From NCBI GenBank assembly GCA_029550525.1, contig JAKPHF010000060.1:1-55657 (forward strand): 55,657 nt of DNA, in the 5' to 3' direction. The first letter of the stretch is position 1. Every line of letters starts with the position of its first letter. The notes under the pieces are model-generated. The model was not told the origin of the DNA. It saw nothing but the letters and a program-made list of their open reading frames with translations, and made no database searches. The stretch comes from Planctomycetota bacterium. GTDB taxonomy: Bacteria > Planctomycetota > Phycisphaerae > UBA1845 > PWPN01. This document shows positions 16,859 to 24,942 of the stretch, one piece after another. The position numbers and the translations under genes are program-made.

Positions 16859-17824
16859 GTGCGCCGCAACCCCATGTATCTGCTGAGTGCCGCATGTATG
16901 GCGGTAGGGGCTCGGCTGTACCTGGTGTCGCCGGGTACGCGAGCGGGTGACGTCGGAGTGGTCCTGCTCACGCTGGGGATTGTGCAGGCGTACGAGTGGG
17001 CGGTGGGCGGCGTACTGCTGACGCTGCATCGTTGGCAGCGCTCGCCCGAGGACAAGCCTTCGCTGTTGCTGGTGACGGCCCTGTTCTGGACGGGACCCAT
17101 GGCGGCGACGGCGGAGATGACGGCGCATCGGCCGGTGTTCGGACTGATGTGTGCCGCCGGCGCTTGCGCGATCGCCCTGGCCGAGTTGGCCGTCGTGCAT
17201 CGCATGCTCGGTTGGCGTTTCAGCCTCTCGGGTCGCGTGGCGGCGTCGGCGTGCGTGGTATTTCTGGCGGCCGCCCCGCCGCTGCTGCGAGTCCCCGACT
17301 CGGTCAGCGGCATGAACGAGGTTTTTCTGTACGCGTCGTGGTGGCTGCTGGCGGCCATCGGTCTGGCAGGGATCGCGGTCGTGCGGCATCACGCTCGCCA
17401 CTGGCGGTCGCGCGGGAGGAACGAGGAAGTCGGGAGCGATGAGCGAGCATCCGTTCGGCCGTATCTGCACGAGTTTCATCTCGAGCTGGCCATGCTCGCG
17501 CTGGCGGTGGGGGCGACGGCGGCACACCTGCCGGGCATGAACTACACGTACTACGGTCAGCCGCTGCGCGATCCTATGGGATGCATCCTGGCCGCGGCCG
17601 CATTGGCCTGGTGGTTCGGATACCGGCGATTCGGTGAAGCGGGCCTGCTGCCCGCGGGGTCGGCGGCGATGGCCTGGGCGGCTGCAGCGTTTGTGGTTCT
17701 GGCCGCCTTCGCGCTCCTGGCCGCCGGTGCGGCGATCAGTTGGCGCAAGCACGCACTGCTCGCTGCGCGACCTCCTGTGGAGGCCGGCCTCACGGAGACG
17801 CTCGAGGCCGATTCAGTTGTATGA
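16859..17824 (+). CDS. Unknown integral membrane protein
   Basis: A 321-aa protein with about eight hydrophobic helices spread along its length, and a charged cytoplasmic-looking loop (RHHARHWRSRGRNEEVGSDE) in the middle. I do not recognise the family. Gly- and Ala-rich helices and a conserved-looking stretch GMNYTYYGQPLRDPMGC stand out. The start is GTG 16859, or ATG 16874 (MYLLSAACMAV); no clear ribosome-binding site distinguishes them. It is monocistronic, ending at a long hairpin, and lies between the divergent potA operon and the radical SAM gene. Function not assigned. Confidence 0.75.
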   Translation: MRRNPMYLLSAACMAVGARLYLVSPGTRAGDVGVVLLTLGIVQAYEWAVGGVLLTLHRWQRSPEDKPSLLLVTALFWTGPMAATAEMTAHRPVFGLMCAAGACAIALAELAVVHRMLGWRFSLSGRVAASACVVFLAAAPPLLRVPDSVSGMNEVFLYASWWLLAAIGLAGIAVVRHHARHWRSRGRNEEVGSDERASVRPYLHEFHLELAMLALAVGATAAHLPGMNYTYYGQPLRDPMGCILAAAALAWWFGYRRFGEAGLLPAGSAAMAWAAAAFVVLAAFALLAAGAAISWRKHALLAARPPVEAGLTETLEADSVV

Positions 17825-17829
17825 GCTCA

Positions 17830-17885
17830 ACATGAGGAGACGGTGGCAGCGGAGGGTTTTCTCTGTAGCCTCCGTTTCCTCATGT
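17830..17885 (+). terminator. Long hairpin after the membrane protein gene
   Basis: The outer stem ACATGAGGA (17830-17838) pairs with TCCTCATGT (17877-17885). The inner CGGAGG (17850-17855) pairs with CCTCCG (17869-17874). It starts 6 nt past the stop codon. No T-tract follows. Confidence 0.6.
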
Positions 17886-17953
17886 CATGGCTTGTGGGTG
17901 GGAAAGGGTTCCTGATGAGGCAGGTCGGTGGATGATTGATTATAATTTCCTGG

Positions 17954-18835
17954 ATGGACCCAGCTGAACGGAATGTGGAATCGATGCGGTTGTTTGCCAA
18001 TCATTCGCGGAATTGGCGAGAGAACCTCTACGTCTACCCGGTGATCAGCCGGCGGGCGGGCGGTCTGTCGGTAGGCGTGAATCTCAACCCCGACAAGGCG
18101 TGCAACTTCGATTGCGTTTACTGCCAGGTGGATCGCACCGTGCCGCCGGTGGTGCGCAAGGTGGATCCGGCCATCCTGCGGGACGAGCTGGACCACATGG
18201 CGGCGCTGGCGGCGGGCGGCGAGCTGTTCGACGACGTGCAGTTCGGGCACGTGCCGGAGGCGCTTCGGCGTTGGAACGACATTGCCTTTTCCGGCGACGG
18301 CGAGCCGACCGCCTCGCCGCAGTTTCCGGCGGCGGTGGACATCGCCGCCGATATTCGTCACAAGTACAAGGCCGAGCAGGTCAAGCTCATCGTCATCACG
18401 GATTCAACGTATCTCACCCGACCGGCGGTCCGTGAGGCACTGCGCGTGCTGATTGCCAACAACGGCGAGATCTGGGCCAAGCTCGACGCGGGCACCGAGG
18501 AGTACTACCGGCTGGTCAACCGGCCGAACGTCCCCTTAAGTCACATCCTGCAAAACATTCGGGAAACTGCCCAGGCCTGGCCGGTGGTGATCCAGTCGCT
18601 GTGGATGAACGTGCGCAACTCACCGCCGCCGGAGACGGAGGTGGACGCCTTCGCGCACCGCTTGCGGGACATTCTGGAGGCTGGCGGCCGGTTCAAGCTG
18701 ATTCAGATGCACACCATCGCCCGTCGGACGGCCGAGCCCTGGGTGAGCCCGCTGGACAAGGCGGTTCTGGATCGGTTAGCGGACCGGGTGCGGGCGGTGA
18801 TCGACGTGCCCGTTCAGACGTTCGGCTCTCATTAG
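17954..18835 (+). CDS. Radical SAM protein
   Basis: A 293-aa radical S-adenosylmethionine protein with the cluster motif CNFDCVYC (CxxxCxxC) in the context LNPDKACNFDCVYCQVD and a SAM-binding segment FSGDGEPTASP. The N-terminal YVYPVISRRAGGLSVGVNLN is typical of a group of uncharacterised bacterial radical SAM proteins of about 300 aa. No second cluster motif is visible. A TATAAT sequence at 17941-17946 might be a -10 element; if so, translation would start at ATG 17984 rather than 17954. An upstream TTG at 17936 was rejected. It precedes the DUF3524 glycosyltransferase on the same strand by 160 bp. The reaction is unknown. Confidence 0.87.
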   Translation: MDPAERNVESMRLFANHSRNWRENLYVYPVISRRAGGLSVGVNLNPDKACNFDCVYCQVDRTVPPVVRKVDPAILRDELDHMAALAAGGELFDDVQFGHVPEALRRWNDIAFSGDGEPTASPQFPAAVDIAADIRHKYKAEQVKLIVITDSTYLTRPAVREALRVLIANNGEIWAKLDAGTEEYYRLVNRPNVPLSHILQNIRETAQAWPVVIQSLWMNVRNSPPPETEVDAFAHRLRDILEAGGRFKLIQMHTIARRTAEPWVSPLDKAVLDRLADRVRAVIDVPVQTFGSH

Positions 18836-18995
18836 AAAATTCATAAAACGATTCAGTATTGGCTCGAGGCGAGTTCGCGGCGAATCGGCGCCTCCTGATC
18901 GCTTACGGTCAGTGCGTTTCGCTTATAGTCCGCCGGATGGAGAATTAGCGACACCTCTAGGACAACGCACGGGCCCGGATTATACTGGCGGGTCT

Positions 18996-20120
18996 ATGAG
19001 GATCCTGGCCCTGGACCCATATCTTGGCGGAAGCCACACGGCATTCTTCCATGGCTGGACGGCGCGGAGCCGCCACCAGTGGGATCTGTTGGGCCTCGCG
19101 CCGGAGAAATCGAATCTGCGGATTCGTCAGGCCACCATCGGGCTGGCAGAAGAGGTCTCGCGGCGTTCGGCGGACGGACAGCGCTGGGATCTGGTCGTCT
19201 GCTCGGACATGCTGAACCTGGCCGAGTTTCGTGGGCTGGTGCCCGAGGCGGTCCGGCGCCTGCCGACGGTGGTTTATTTTTTCGAAAACCAACTGACGTG
19301 TCCGGTGCGGCGAGAGTCAGACCGGGATCTTCACTTCGTACTGTCAAACGTGACCACGGCGCTGGCCGCCGATCGCGTGTGGTTCAACTCGCATTTTCAC
19401 CGCAACGATTTCCTCGAGGGGCTGGAGCGGTTCCTGCGTGAGATGCCGGAGGAACGACTGGCGGACGCGGTCGAGCGGATTCGGGCCAAGTCGTCGGTGT
19501 GGTATCCGGGCATCGACGGCGGCGCGCCTCGCGGGCCCCGGCCGCCCGGTCCCATGCGGGTGCTGTGGGTGGCCCGGTGGGAACACGACAAGAACCCCGA
19601 GACCTTTTTCCAGGCGCTCAAGGCGTTGAAGTGGACGGGCGCAGAGTTTCGGCTCAGCGTTCTCGGCCAGCGGTTCTTGGAGCATCCGCCGGCGTTTGAT
19701 TGGGCTCGCCAGTATTTCTACTTCCACATTGATTGGTGGGGCTATCAACCGAATCGGCACGACTATGACGACGCTCTGGCCGAGGCCGACGTGGTGGTGT
19801 CCACGGCCAGTTACGAGTTTTTTGGAATCAGCACGGTCGAGGCCATCGCCGCCGGTGCCTACCCTCTGGTACCGGCTCGATTGGCGTTTCCGGAGATTCT
19901 CGGACCGGCCGACAGTCCGGAGGCCCGCGGCTTCTATTACCAGGGGGGCGCCCAGGGGCTCGCCGACCGCCTGGTCGTGCTGGCGGCCCGGACACGTCAG
20001 AACGATCTGTGGCAAGGCGATGCCGACAGGGCCCGGCGGATCGTCGCGAAATTCCACTGGGATCGGCTGGTCCCGCCCATGGACGAGGAATTGGAGGCGA
20101 TTGGCCGCGGATCAGCGTAG
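18996..20120 (+). CDS. DUF3524 glycosyltransferase (queuosine mannosyltransferase-like)
   Basis: A 374-aa GT-B-type glycosyltransferase related to human GTDC1/QTMAN, which mannosylates queuosine in tRNA-Asp. The N-terminus MRILALDPYLGGSHTAFFHG and the following HQWDLLGL are family-typical. VYFFENQLTCPV, VWFNSHFHRNDFL, a WEHDKNPETF segment and the acceptor/donor region STASYEFFGISTVEAIAAG can also be seen. ATG 18996 fits the family start; upstream in-frame sequence to 18912 does not. No queuosine biosynthesis gene is in the window. The tRNA substrate is inference from the family. Confidence 0.87.
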   Translation: MRILALDPYLGGSHTAFFHGWTARSRHQWDLLGLAPEKSNLRIRQATIGLAEEVSRRSADGQRWDLVVCSDMLNLAEFRGLVPEAVRRLPTVVYFFENQLTCPVRRESDRDLHFVLSNVTTALAADRVWFNSHFHRNDFLEGLERFLREMPEERLADAVERIRAKSSVWYPGIDGGAPRGPRPPGPMRVLWVARWEHDKNPETFFQALKALKWTGAEFRLSVLGQRFLEHPPAFDWARQYFYFHIDWWGYQPNRHDYDDALAEADVVVSTASYEFFGISTVEAIAAGAYPLVPARLAFPEILGPADSPEARGFYYQGGAQGLADRLVVLAARTRQNDLWQGDADRARRIVAKFHWDRLVPPMDEELEAIGRGSA

Positions 20121-20186
20121 CGGCCGCCGACTCGGCCTCGCGCGATGCTGCGACAGTCGCCGACCGGTAGGGAGGACGGGAGCACG

Positions 20187-20573
20187 ATGGCGCGAAGAGT
20201 TTCCATGATGAAGGTACCGCACAAAATGTCGTTGTTGAAGTGCCAAATTCGTCTGGCTGCGGCAAAGTCGGGAGTTCGAGTGCAGGTTACGGCAGGGCCG
20301 GACAGCCCGCCGTTCGAACGCGTCCAGATCTGGCCGGAACGCAATCCGGAAGAGAGGACGCTCACGCTGGACGGAAAGGGCGGCTCGGTCACGACCGTGC
20401 TCAGGCTCGAGTCCGACGAAAACTTCTGGATCCAAATCTCATACGGACCGAGCAAGAAGGAACAGGTGCAGATTTTCTACGAGCGCAAGAAGCCGTTCGG
20501 GTTCAAAGCAGCCCAGGTGATCAACCCGATCAAGGCCAATTTGGGCGGATCGGTGCCTCGAATTCGTTCATGA
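20187..20573 (+). CDS. Small hypothetical protein
   Basis: A 128-aa basic protein with no signal peptide or membrane helix. I do not recognise it. The first 35 residues are Lys/Arg-rich (MARRVSMMKVPHKMSLLK), and the rest alternates in a way that suggests beta strands (VRVQVTAGPD, TVLRLESDENFWIQISYG). It ends with a Lys-rich segment. GGGAG precedes ATG 20187 by 4 nt. It follows the DUF3524 gene by 66 bp on the same strand and may share its transcript. The reading frame is long for the spacing and has normal codon use, so I accept it as real. Confidence 0.6.
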   Translation: MARRVSMMKVPHKMSLLKCQIRLAAAKSGVRVQVTAGPDSPPFERVQIWPERNPEERTLTLDGKGGSVTTVLRLESDENFWIQISYGPSKKEQVQIFYERKKPFGFKAAQVINPIKANLGGSVPRIRS

Positions 20574-20754
20574 ATCTTTCGTCACGCCGGGGACGGTTCA
20601 TCGCGCCCGCCGGCATCAACCGCGCTCACCGTCGGCGGTCTTTCCAGGCCCGGTTGGCGAGGTTTGGTTGACCGTCTCCGCACTCCTCGCGTACGCTGCT
20701 GATTCACGGGTGCTCTACAAACAGGACGTACGGCGATAGCCGCGGGAGGTTGTG

Positions 20755-22893
20755 ATGCGCGCGAGGAGTTTTGGGCTGCGCGGCATGTTGGGACTGCTGG
20801 TGACGGTGAGCGCGAGTCCAGTGATGGCGAAGGATGCCGCCCGACCGGTCGGGTTCAACGAATGCAAGACCTTCTTCCAGACCAACAGCCGTTACGATCC
20901 GCGGATCGGCATCGCGACTGACGCGGTGGTCGTGCATCGTCACGGCGAGGCGCTCGAGTCGTTGCGGAAATCGATCGGGTCGTGGAAGGCGCAGGGCTTC
21001 GTGGTCGGACGCATGTTCTTCGCGGACTCGGACGCGACGAACGCCTACTGGAAAGGCAAGTGGGACGGCGTGCCACACGAGGATGAGGTCGAGCGCGACG
21101 CCAAGGGGAAAGTGGTGCTGTGCGCGGGTATTCGGCCCTACATGCTGCCGACCGAAGGCTGGATGCGTCATCTGGAGGAGATGACGCGCTTTTCCATCGA
21201 AGCCGGCGCCGACGCCATCCTGCCCGAAGAGCCGCTGGCGCACACGTTCACGGGTTACGAGGCGGCGTTCAAGCCGATGTTCGAAAAGCGGTTCGGCCTG
21301 CCGTGGCAGCCGGAGAGCGCATCACCCGAAGCCCACTTCCTCACCTGTCAGCTCAAGACCGAACTGTATCTGGAACTCGAGCAGCGACTGGCCCGGCTGA
21401 CGCGTGAAGAGGCCCGACAGCGCGGACGGCGCATCGATTTCCTCATGCCGGTGCATCCGTTGTACAGCAACCGCGCGTCGAGACTGGTGGCGCCCATGGG
21501 CATGGGGCTGGACATGGAGGGGCTGGACGGTTACGTCGGGCAGGTCTGGACAGGGCCGGTGAACTGGTCGCTGGCCAACTACGGTTCGCCCGAAAAGTCG
21601 TTCTTCACTTCGGCCTACGCACTGTACGACTACTTTGCCGCTCTGACCGCGGGCACGGACAAGAAGATGTGGCTGCTGGCCGATCCCGTGGAGGATGATC
21701 CGAATCACCAGTGGTCGGAGTTCGAGGAGTGGTATCGTCACTGTCTGGTGGCCAAGCTGATGTTCGGCGGCGTGGACAGCTACGAAGTGATGCCCTGGCC
21801 GGACCGCATCTTCCTGCCTGGCCATCAAACCGGCGGCGGGACACCCGCTCCTGAGGCGTATCGGATCAGTCTGCTGTCGGCTATCCAGGTTCAGCAGGAA
21901 ATCCCCGCGGTCGTTTCGACGGACGCGGCCGTGGGCTCGAAAATCGGGATCGCCTGCGCCGACACCGCACTCTGGGAGTCGCCGCAGGCCCCGGTCCTCG
22001 ACGGTTTGTACGGTCTGATTTTGCCGTTGTTGCACGAGGGGATTCGGCCCACCATATCCGTCGCCGAGCGATGGACCGAGCCGGGCTATCTGGACCGGTT
22101 CCGGCTGCTGGTGCTGTCGTACGAGAACTTCAAGCCGCACGGTCCGGCGCAGAATGCGGCATTGGTGGCCTGGGTGAAATCGGGCGGCGTGCTGTTGGTG
22201 CTCGGTGGGGCGGGCGAGATGAAGGCCGAGCCGTTCTGGTGGACGCGGCTACAGCACGCGTCGCCGCTGGCGCATCTGTTGGCCGTGGCCGGCGTGACCG
22301 TCGTCGGCGATTCGGACGTGCCGCTGGGCAAGGGCCTGCTCATTCGCCGCTCGGTGTCGCCGAGGCACTTCGCCGCTCATCCGGGCGAGTACGTAGAGTT
22401 AATCTCGCGGGTGGCGTCCCGCGCGGTTCCGCCGGTGGCGATCGATCGCGAGAACTTCTCGATCGTGCGCGGCCCGTTCCGGATTGTGCACGCGCTGCGT
22501 CAGGCCGAGCGCATCGCGGGGCCGGTGGTGGACGTGTTCGATCCCGATTTGCCCGTGCTGGCCGAGGCGACCTTGCCGGCGGGCCAGAGCCGGATCTACC
22601 GCGACGTGAGCGAGCCGCTCAAGGGCCACCAGCCGGCGGTTCTGCATTGCACGCACCGGTTGATGGAGCAGCGGCATGAGAAGAGCCGATCGCGGCTCGT
22701 GCTGCGCGGACCGGCCGAGACGCCGGGCGTCGTCCGTTACTATCCGGGTGGCCGCTCGGTCCAAAGCGTGACGGCGGCCAGCGTGGCGGGCGAAAAGCTA
22801 GCCGTGGACGTCGCCAGACAAGACGAAACCCTCCGGCTGCGGTTCCCCAACGTCCCCGAAGGCGTGGTGATCGAGGTCACGCTTGGGGAATGA
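20755..22893 (+). CDS. Exported glycoside-hydrolase-like protein, unknown specificity
   Basis: A 712-aa protein with an N-terminal signal (MRARSFGLRGMLGLLVTVSA, cleavage near VMA-KDA). The next 350 residues look like a TIM-barrel glycosidase, with acidic residues at likely strand ends (ILPEEPLAH, MGLDMEGLDGYVGQVW, LLADPVEDDPN). A Rossmann-like domain similar to the glutamine-amidotransferase-type domain of GH42 enzymes follows (SGGVLLVLGGAGEM), and a small beta domain ends the protein. I assign glycoside-hydrolase-like only by this architecture; no family motif is decisive. The start at ATG 20755 has GGGAGG 5 nt upstream. Monocistronic, ahead of a long gap. Confidence 0.65.
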   Translation: MRARSFGLRGMLGLLVTVSASPVMAKDAARPVGFNECKTFFQTNSRYDPRIGIATDAVVVHRHGEALESLRKSIGSWKAQGFVVGRMFFADSDATNAYWKGKWDGVPHEDEVERDAKGKVVLCAGIRPYMLPTEGWMRHLEEMTRFSIEAGADAILPEEPLAHTFTGYEAAFKPMFEKRFGLPWQPESASPEAHFLTCQLKTELYLELEQRLARLTREEARQRGRRIDFLMPVHPLYSNRASRLVAPMGMGLDMEGLDGYVGQVWTGPVNWSLANYGSPEKSFFTSAYALYDYFAALTAGTDKKMWLLADPVEDDPNHQWSEFEEWYRHCLVAKLMFGGVDSYEVMPWPDRIFLPGHQTGGGTPAPEAYRISLLSAIQVQQEIPAVVSTDAAVGSKIGIACADTALWESPQAPVLDGLYGLILPLLHEGIRPTISVAERWTEPGYLDRFRLLVLSYENFKPHGPAQNAALVAWVKSGGVLLVLGGAGEMKAEPFWWTRLQHASPLAHLLAVAGVTVVGDSDVPLGKGLLIRRSVSPRHFAAHPGEYVELISRVASRAVPPVAIDRENFSIVRGPFRIVHALRQAERIAGPVVDVFDPDLPVLAEATLPAGQSRIYRDVSEPLKGHQPAVLHCTHRLMEQRHEKSRSRLVLRGPAETPGVVRYYPGGRSVQSVTAASVAGEKLAVDVARQDETLRLRFPNVPEGVVIEVTLGE

Positions 22894-23355
22894 TTGGCGG
22901 GCAACTGAGTCTCAATTGCACTCCTGCACCATTGTTTTCAATGCTGCTGTTCGCGGTTGACAGTCTGGACGGCTTGGGGGATTTAGCCCAGCAGTTGCGG
23001 TTTTCGACCCCTGCTTAGCCTCCGCCGCGGCAGTCAAGTCTGAGTGAGACAACTCATCAAAACCGGTTAAAGGCAGCGCCAGGGCCCGTCCGCGAGCCCT
23101 GGCGCTGCTATTTGTCGATCGGCATGGCGTTTGCAAAGAGCCGAAACGGCGCGCGGATTCACGACAGCGTCTCACAGCTGTTTCGCGCGCGACGCCGGCC
23201 GCCTGACCGATCACTCGGCGGCCTCCGGGCGGTTCTGTCTTCTGTGCGCGGTCAGGTCCGCCGGTCCGGGAAACGGAAGCAGTGTCTGTGATGCGGGCAA
23301 TCTGTCTGCATCACCACCCCACTCCGGCGCGGAGTGGTTCAGATCGCGAGGTGAC
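22894..23355. other. Gene-free gap before the hdr operon
   Basis: No gene is supported here. It contains a perfect TTGACA at 22957-22962 without a good -10, and the hairpin listed separately at 23073-23108. The hdr promoter is probably in 23110-23340, but I could not identify it. Confidence 0.5.
23073..23108 (+). terminator. 13-bp perfect hairpin upstream of hdrC
   Basis: GCAGCGCCAGGGC (23073-23085) pairs perfectly with GCCCTGGCGCTGC (23096-23108) across a 10-nt loop, followed by TATTTG. It lies 180 nt past the glycosidase-like gene and 248 nt before hdrC, so it probably separates the two transcripts. Confidence 0.65.
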
Positions 23356-23928
23356 ATGGTGACAGCCGTTGCAACCTCAACCCATTCCAGCTTTCTCAAC
23401 GAGGTGGTCCGGGAGACGCCCTTCGGCGAGCGGGTCCGAAGCTGCATTCAGTGCGGAACCTGTGGTGGCTCGTGTCCGAACGGGGCCGAGATGCAGTACA
23501 CGCCGCGAGGCATCATCAATCTGATCAATGCCGGGCAGCGGGAAAAGGTGCTCTCGGCCAACACGATGTGGCAGTGCGTCTCGTGCTACTTCTGCACGTC
23601 GCGTTGTCCGCACAACATCCCCATCACGGATGTCATGTATACGCTCAAGCGGATGGCCATCCGCGAGGGTTACGGGAAGGATTCGGACGCGCCGGCCTTG
23701 GCGAAGGCGTTCACGTATTACGTGGACAAGTACGGCCGGAGCTTCGAGATGGGCCTGGCCACGCGCTATCACCTGCTGAACCGGCCGATCGCGGCCATGA
23801 AGATGGGACCCATGGGCTTGTCCATGTTCAAGCGCGGCCGGATGGCCCTCACGCCCAGCAAGATTCGGAACATCGGTCAGCTACAGGCCATCATCAACAA
23901 AGCCAGAGAACTGGGAGGTGCGCGTTGA
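23356..23928 (+). CDS. hdrC: Heterodisulfide reductase subunit C-like
   Basis: A 190-aa iron-sulfur protein with two [4Fe-4S] ferredoxin motifs, CIQCGTCGGSCP and CVSCYFCTSRCP, as in HdrC. It passes electrons between the flavin subunit HdrA and the catalytic subunit HdrB in the cytoplasm. Start ATG 23356 (MVTAVATSTHSS) follows GAGG by 4 nt; upstream in-frame sequence to 23131 is excluded. The stop overlaps the hdrB start (TTGA). The gene order hdrC-hdrB-hdrA-mvhDGA groups the whole electron-bifurcating complex. Confidence 0.93.
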   Translation: MVTAVATSTHSSFLNEVVRETPFGERVRSCIQCGTCGGSCPNGAEMQYTPRGIINLINAGQREKVLSANTMWQCVSCYFCTSRCPHNIPITDVMYTLKRMAIREGYGKDSDAPALAKAFTYYVDKYGRSFEMGLATRYHLLNRPIAAMKMGPMGLSMFKRGRMALTPSKIRNIGQLQAIINKARELGGAR

Positions 23929-24794
23929 AATACGCATTCTACCCCGGATGTTCGCTCGAGGTGAACGCCGCCGCGTACGACGTGTCGGTCCGGGCGGTCT
24001 GCCAGGCGCTCGGCGTGGAGCTCGAGGAGCTGGATGACTGGAACTGCTGCGGGGCGACCGAGTACTTCAGTCAGGACGAGCTGACCGCGTGTGCCGTGAT
24101 CGCCCGCAACCTGGCGATCACGAAGTGCGATCAGTTGACCGCTCCGTGTGCCGCCTGCTTCTTGAACCTCAAGAAGGTGGACACGCTCATGTCCGAGCAT
24201 GCGGACATGAACGGCAAGATCAATGAGGCATTGGCGGCGGGCGGGTTGAGCTACAAGCCGGGCACGGTGCAGATTCGCCACCTGCTCGACGTCATCTACA
24301 CGGACGTCGGCGAGGAACGAATTCGGGCCGCGGTGAAGAAGCCGTTGAACGGGTTGCGGGTGGCGCCCTACTACGGCTGCCAGGTGGTGCGACCGTTCGG
24401 TGGTTTTGATGATCCCGAGTATCCGACCAAGATGGACGAGCTGTTCACCTGGATCGGCGCGGAAGTGGTGGACTATCCGGTGAAGGGTCATTGCTGCGGT
24501 GGGCATATGACCCAGATCAGCGAGCCGGAAGCCTACGAGCTGATTCGCCGACTGCTGCACAGCGCGGATGAATACCAGGCCGACGTCATTGCCTGCCTGT
24601 GCCCCATGTGTCAGTTGAACCTGGACGCGTATCAGTCCGGCGTGAACGGGCACTTCGGCACGAACTACAACCTGCCCATTGTGTATTTCACGCAGTTGTT
24701 GGGGCTGGCGTTCGGGTTGGCGCCCAAGCAGTTGGGATTCGGCAAGGAGTTGGTGGCCGCCGAGCCGGTGATCGCGGCCAAGGTGGGAGTGTGA
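23925..24794 (+). CDS. hdrB: Heterodisulfide reductase subunit B-like
   Basis: A 289-aa protein with two CCG domains, the Cys-rich motifs that bind the noncubane [4Fe-4S] clusters in HdrB. Motif 1 has CCGATEYF and CAACFLN; motif 2 has YGCQVVRP, HCCGGH and CPMCQLN. It would reduce a disulfide (CoM-S-S-CoB in methanogens; the bacterial partner is unknown). The start is TTG 23925 with GGAGG 6 nt upstream, overlapping the hdrC stop; an ATG-only search would miss it. The N-terminus MKYAFYPGCSLEVNA is family-typical. The gene is intact. Confidence 0.93.
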   Translation: MKYAFYPGCSLEVNAAAYDVSVRAVCQALGVELEELDDWNCCGATEYFSQDELTACAVIARNLAITKCDQLTAPCAACFLNLKKVDTLMSEHADMNGKINEALAAGGLSYKPGTVQIRHLLDVIYTDVGEERIRAAVKKPLNGLRVAPYYGCQVVRPFGGFDDPEYPTKMDELFTWIGAEVVDYPVKGHCCGGHMTQISEPEAYELIRRLLHSADEYQADVIACLCPMCQLNLDAYQSGVNGHFGTNYNLPIVYFTQLLGLAFGLAPKQLGFGKELVAAEPVIAAKVGV

Positions 24795-24814
24795 GCTGAG
24801 ACACGACGCAGACG

Positions 24815-24898
24815 CCCGGCGACAGGGCGGATAGAAGCCCGCCGGGTCATGACAACTGATAGCTGACAGCGGAAAGCTGGCAGCGGACAACTGAATCG
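24815..24898. repeat. Hairpin plus AACTGATAGCTGACAGC-type repeats between hdrB and hdrA
   Basis: CCCGGCG (24815-24821) pairs with CGCCGGG (24840-24846). It is followed by degenerate units of the form (A/G)CTGAYAGC and ACAACTGA up to 24898. Similar ACTGACAAC units occur at about 31700-31735. It fills the 148-bp gap inside the operon. Confidence 0.5.
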
Positions 24899-24942
24899 CT
24901 TGCAACGCTTTTCTGGCCAGCCATGCGTTTGGGAGGATGATC

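Noticed and set aside
22957..22985. Sigma-70 promoter with perfect TTGACA
   Set aside because: No acceptable -10 lies 16-18 nt downstream, and no gene starts nearby.
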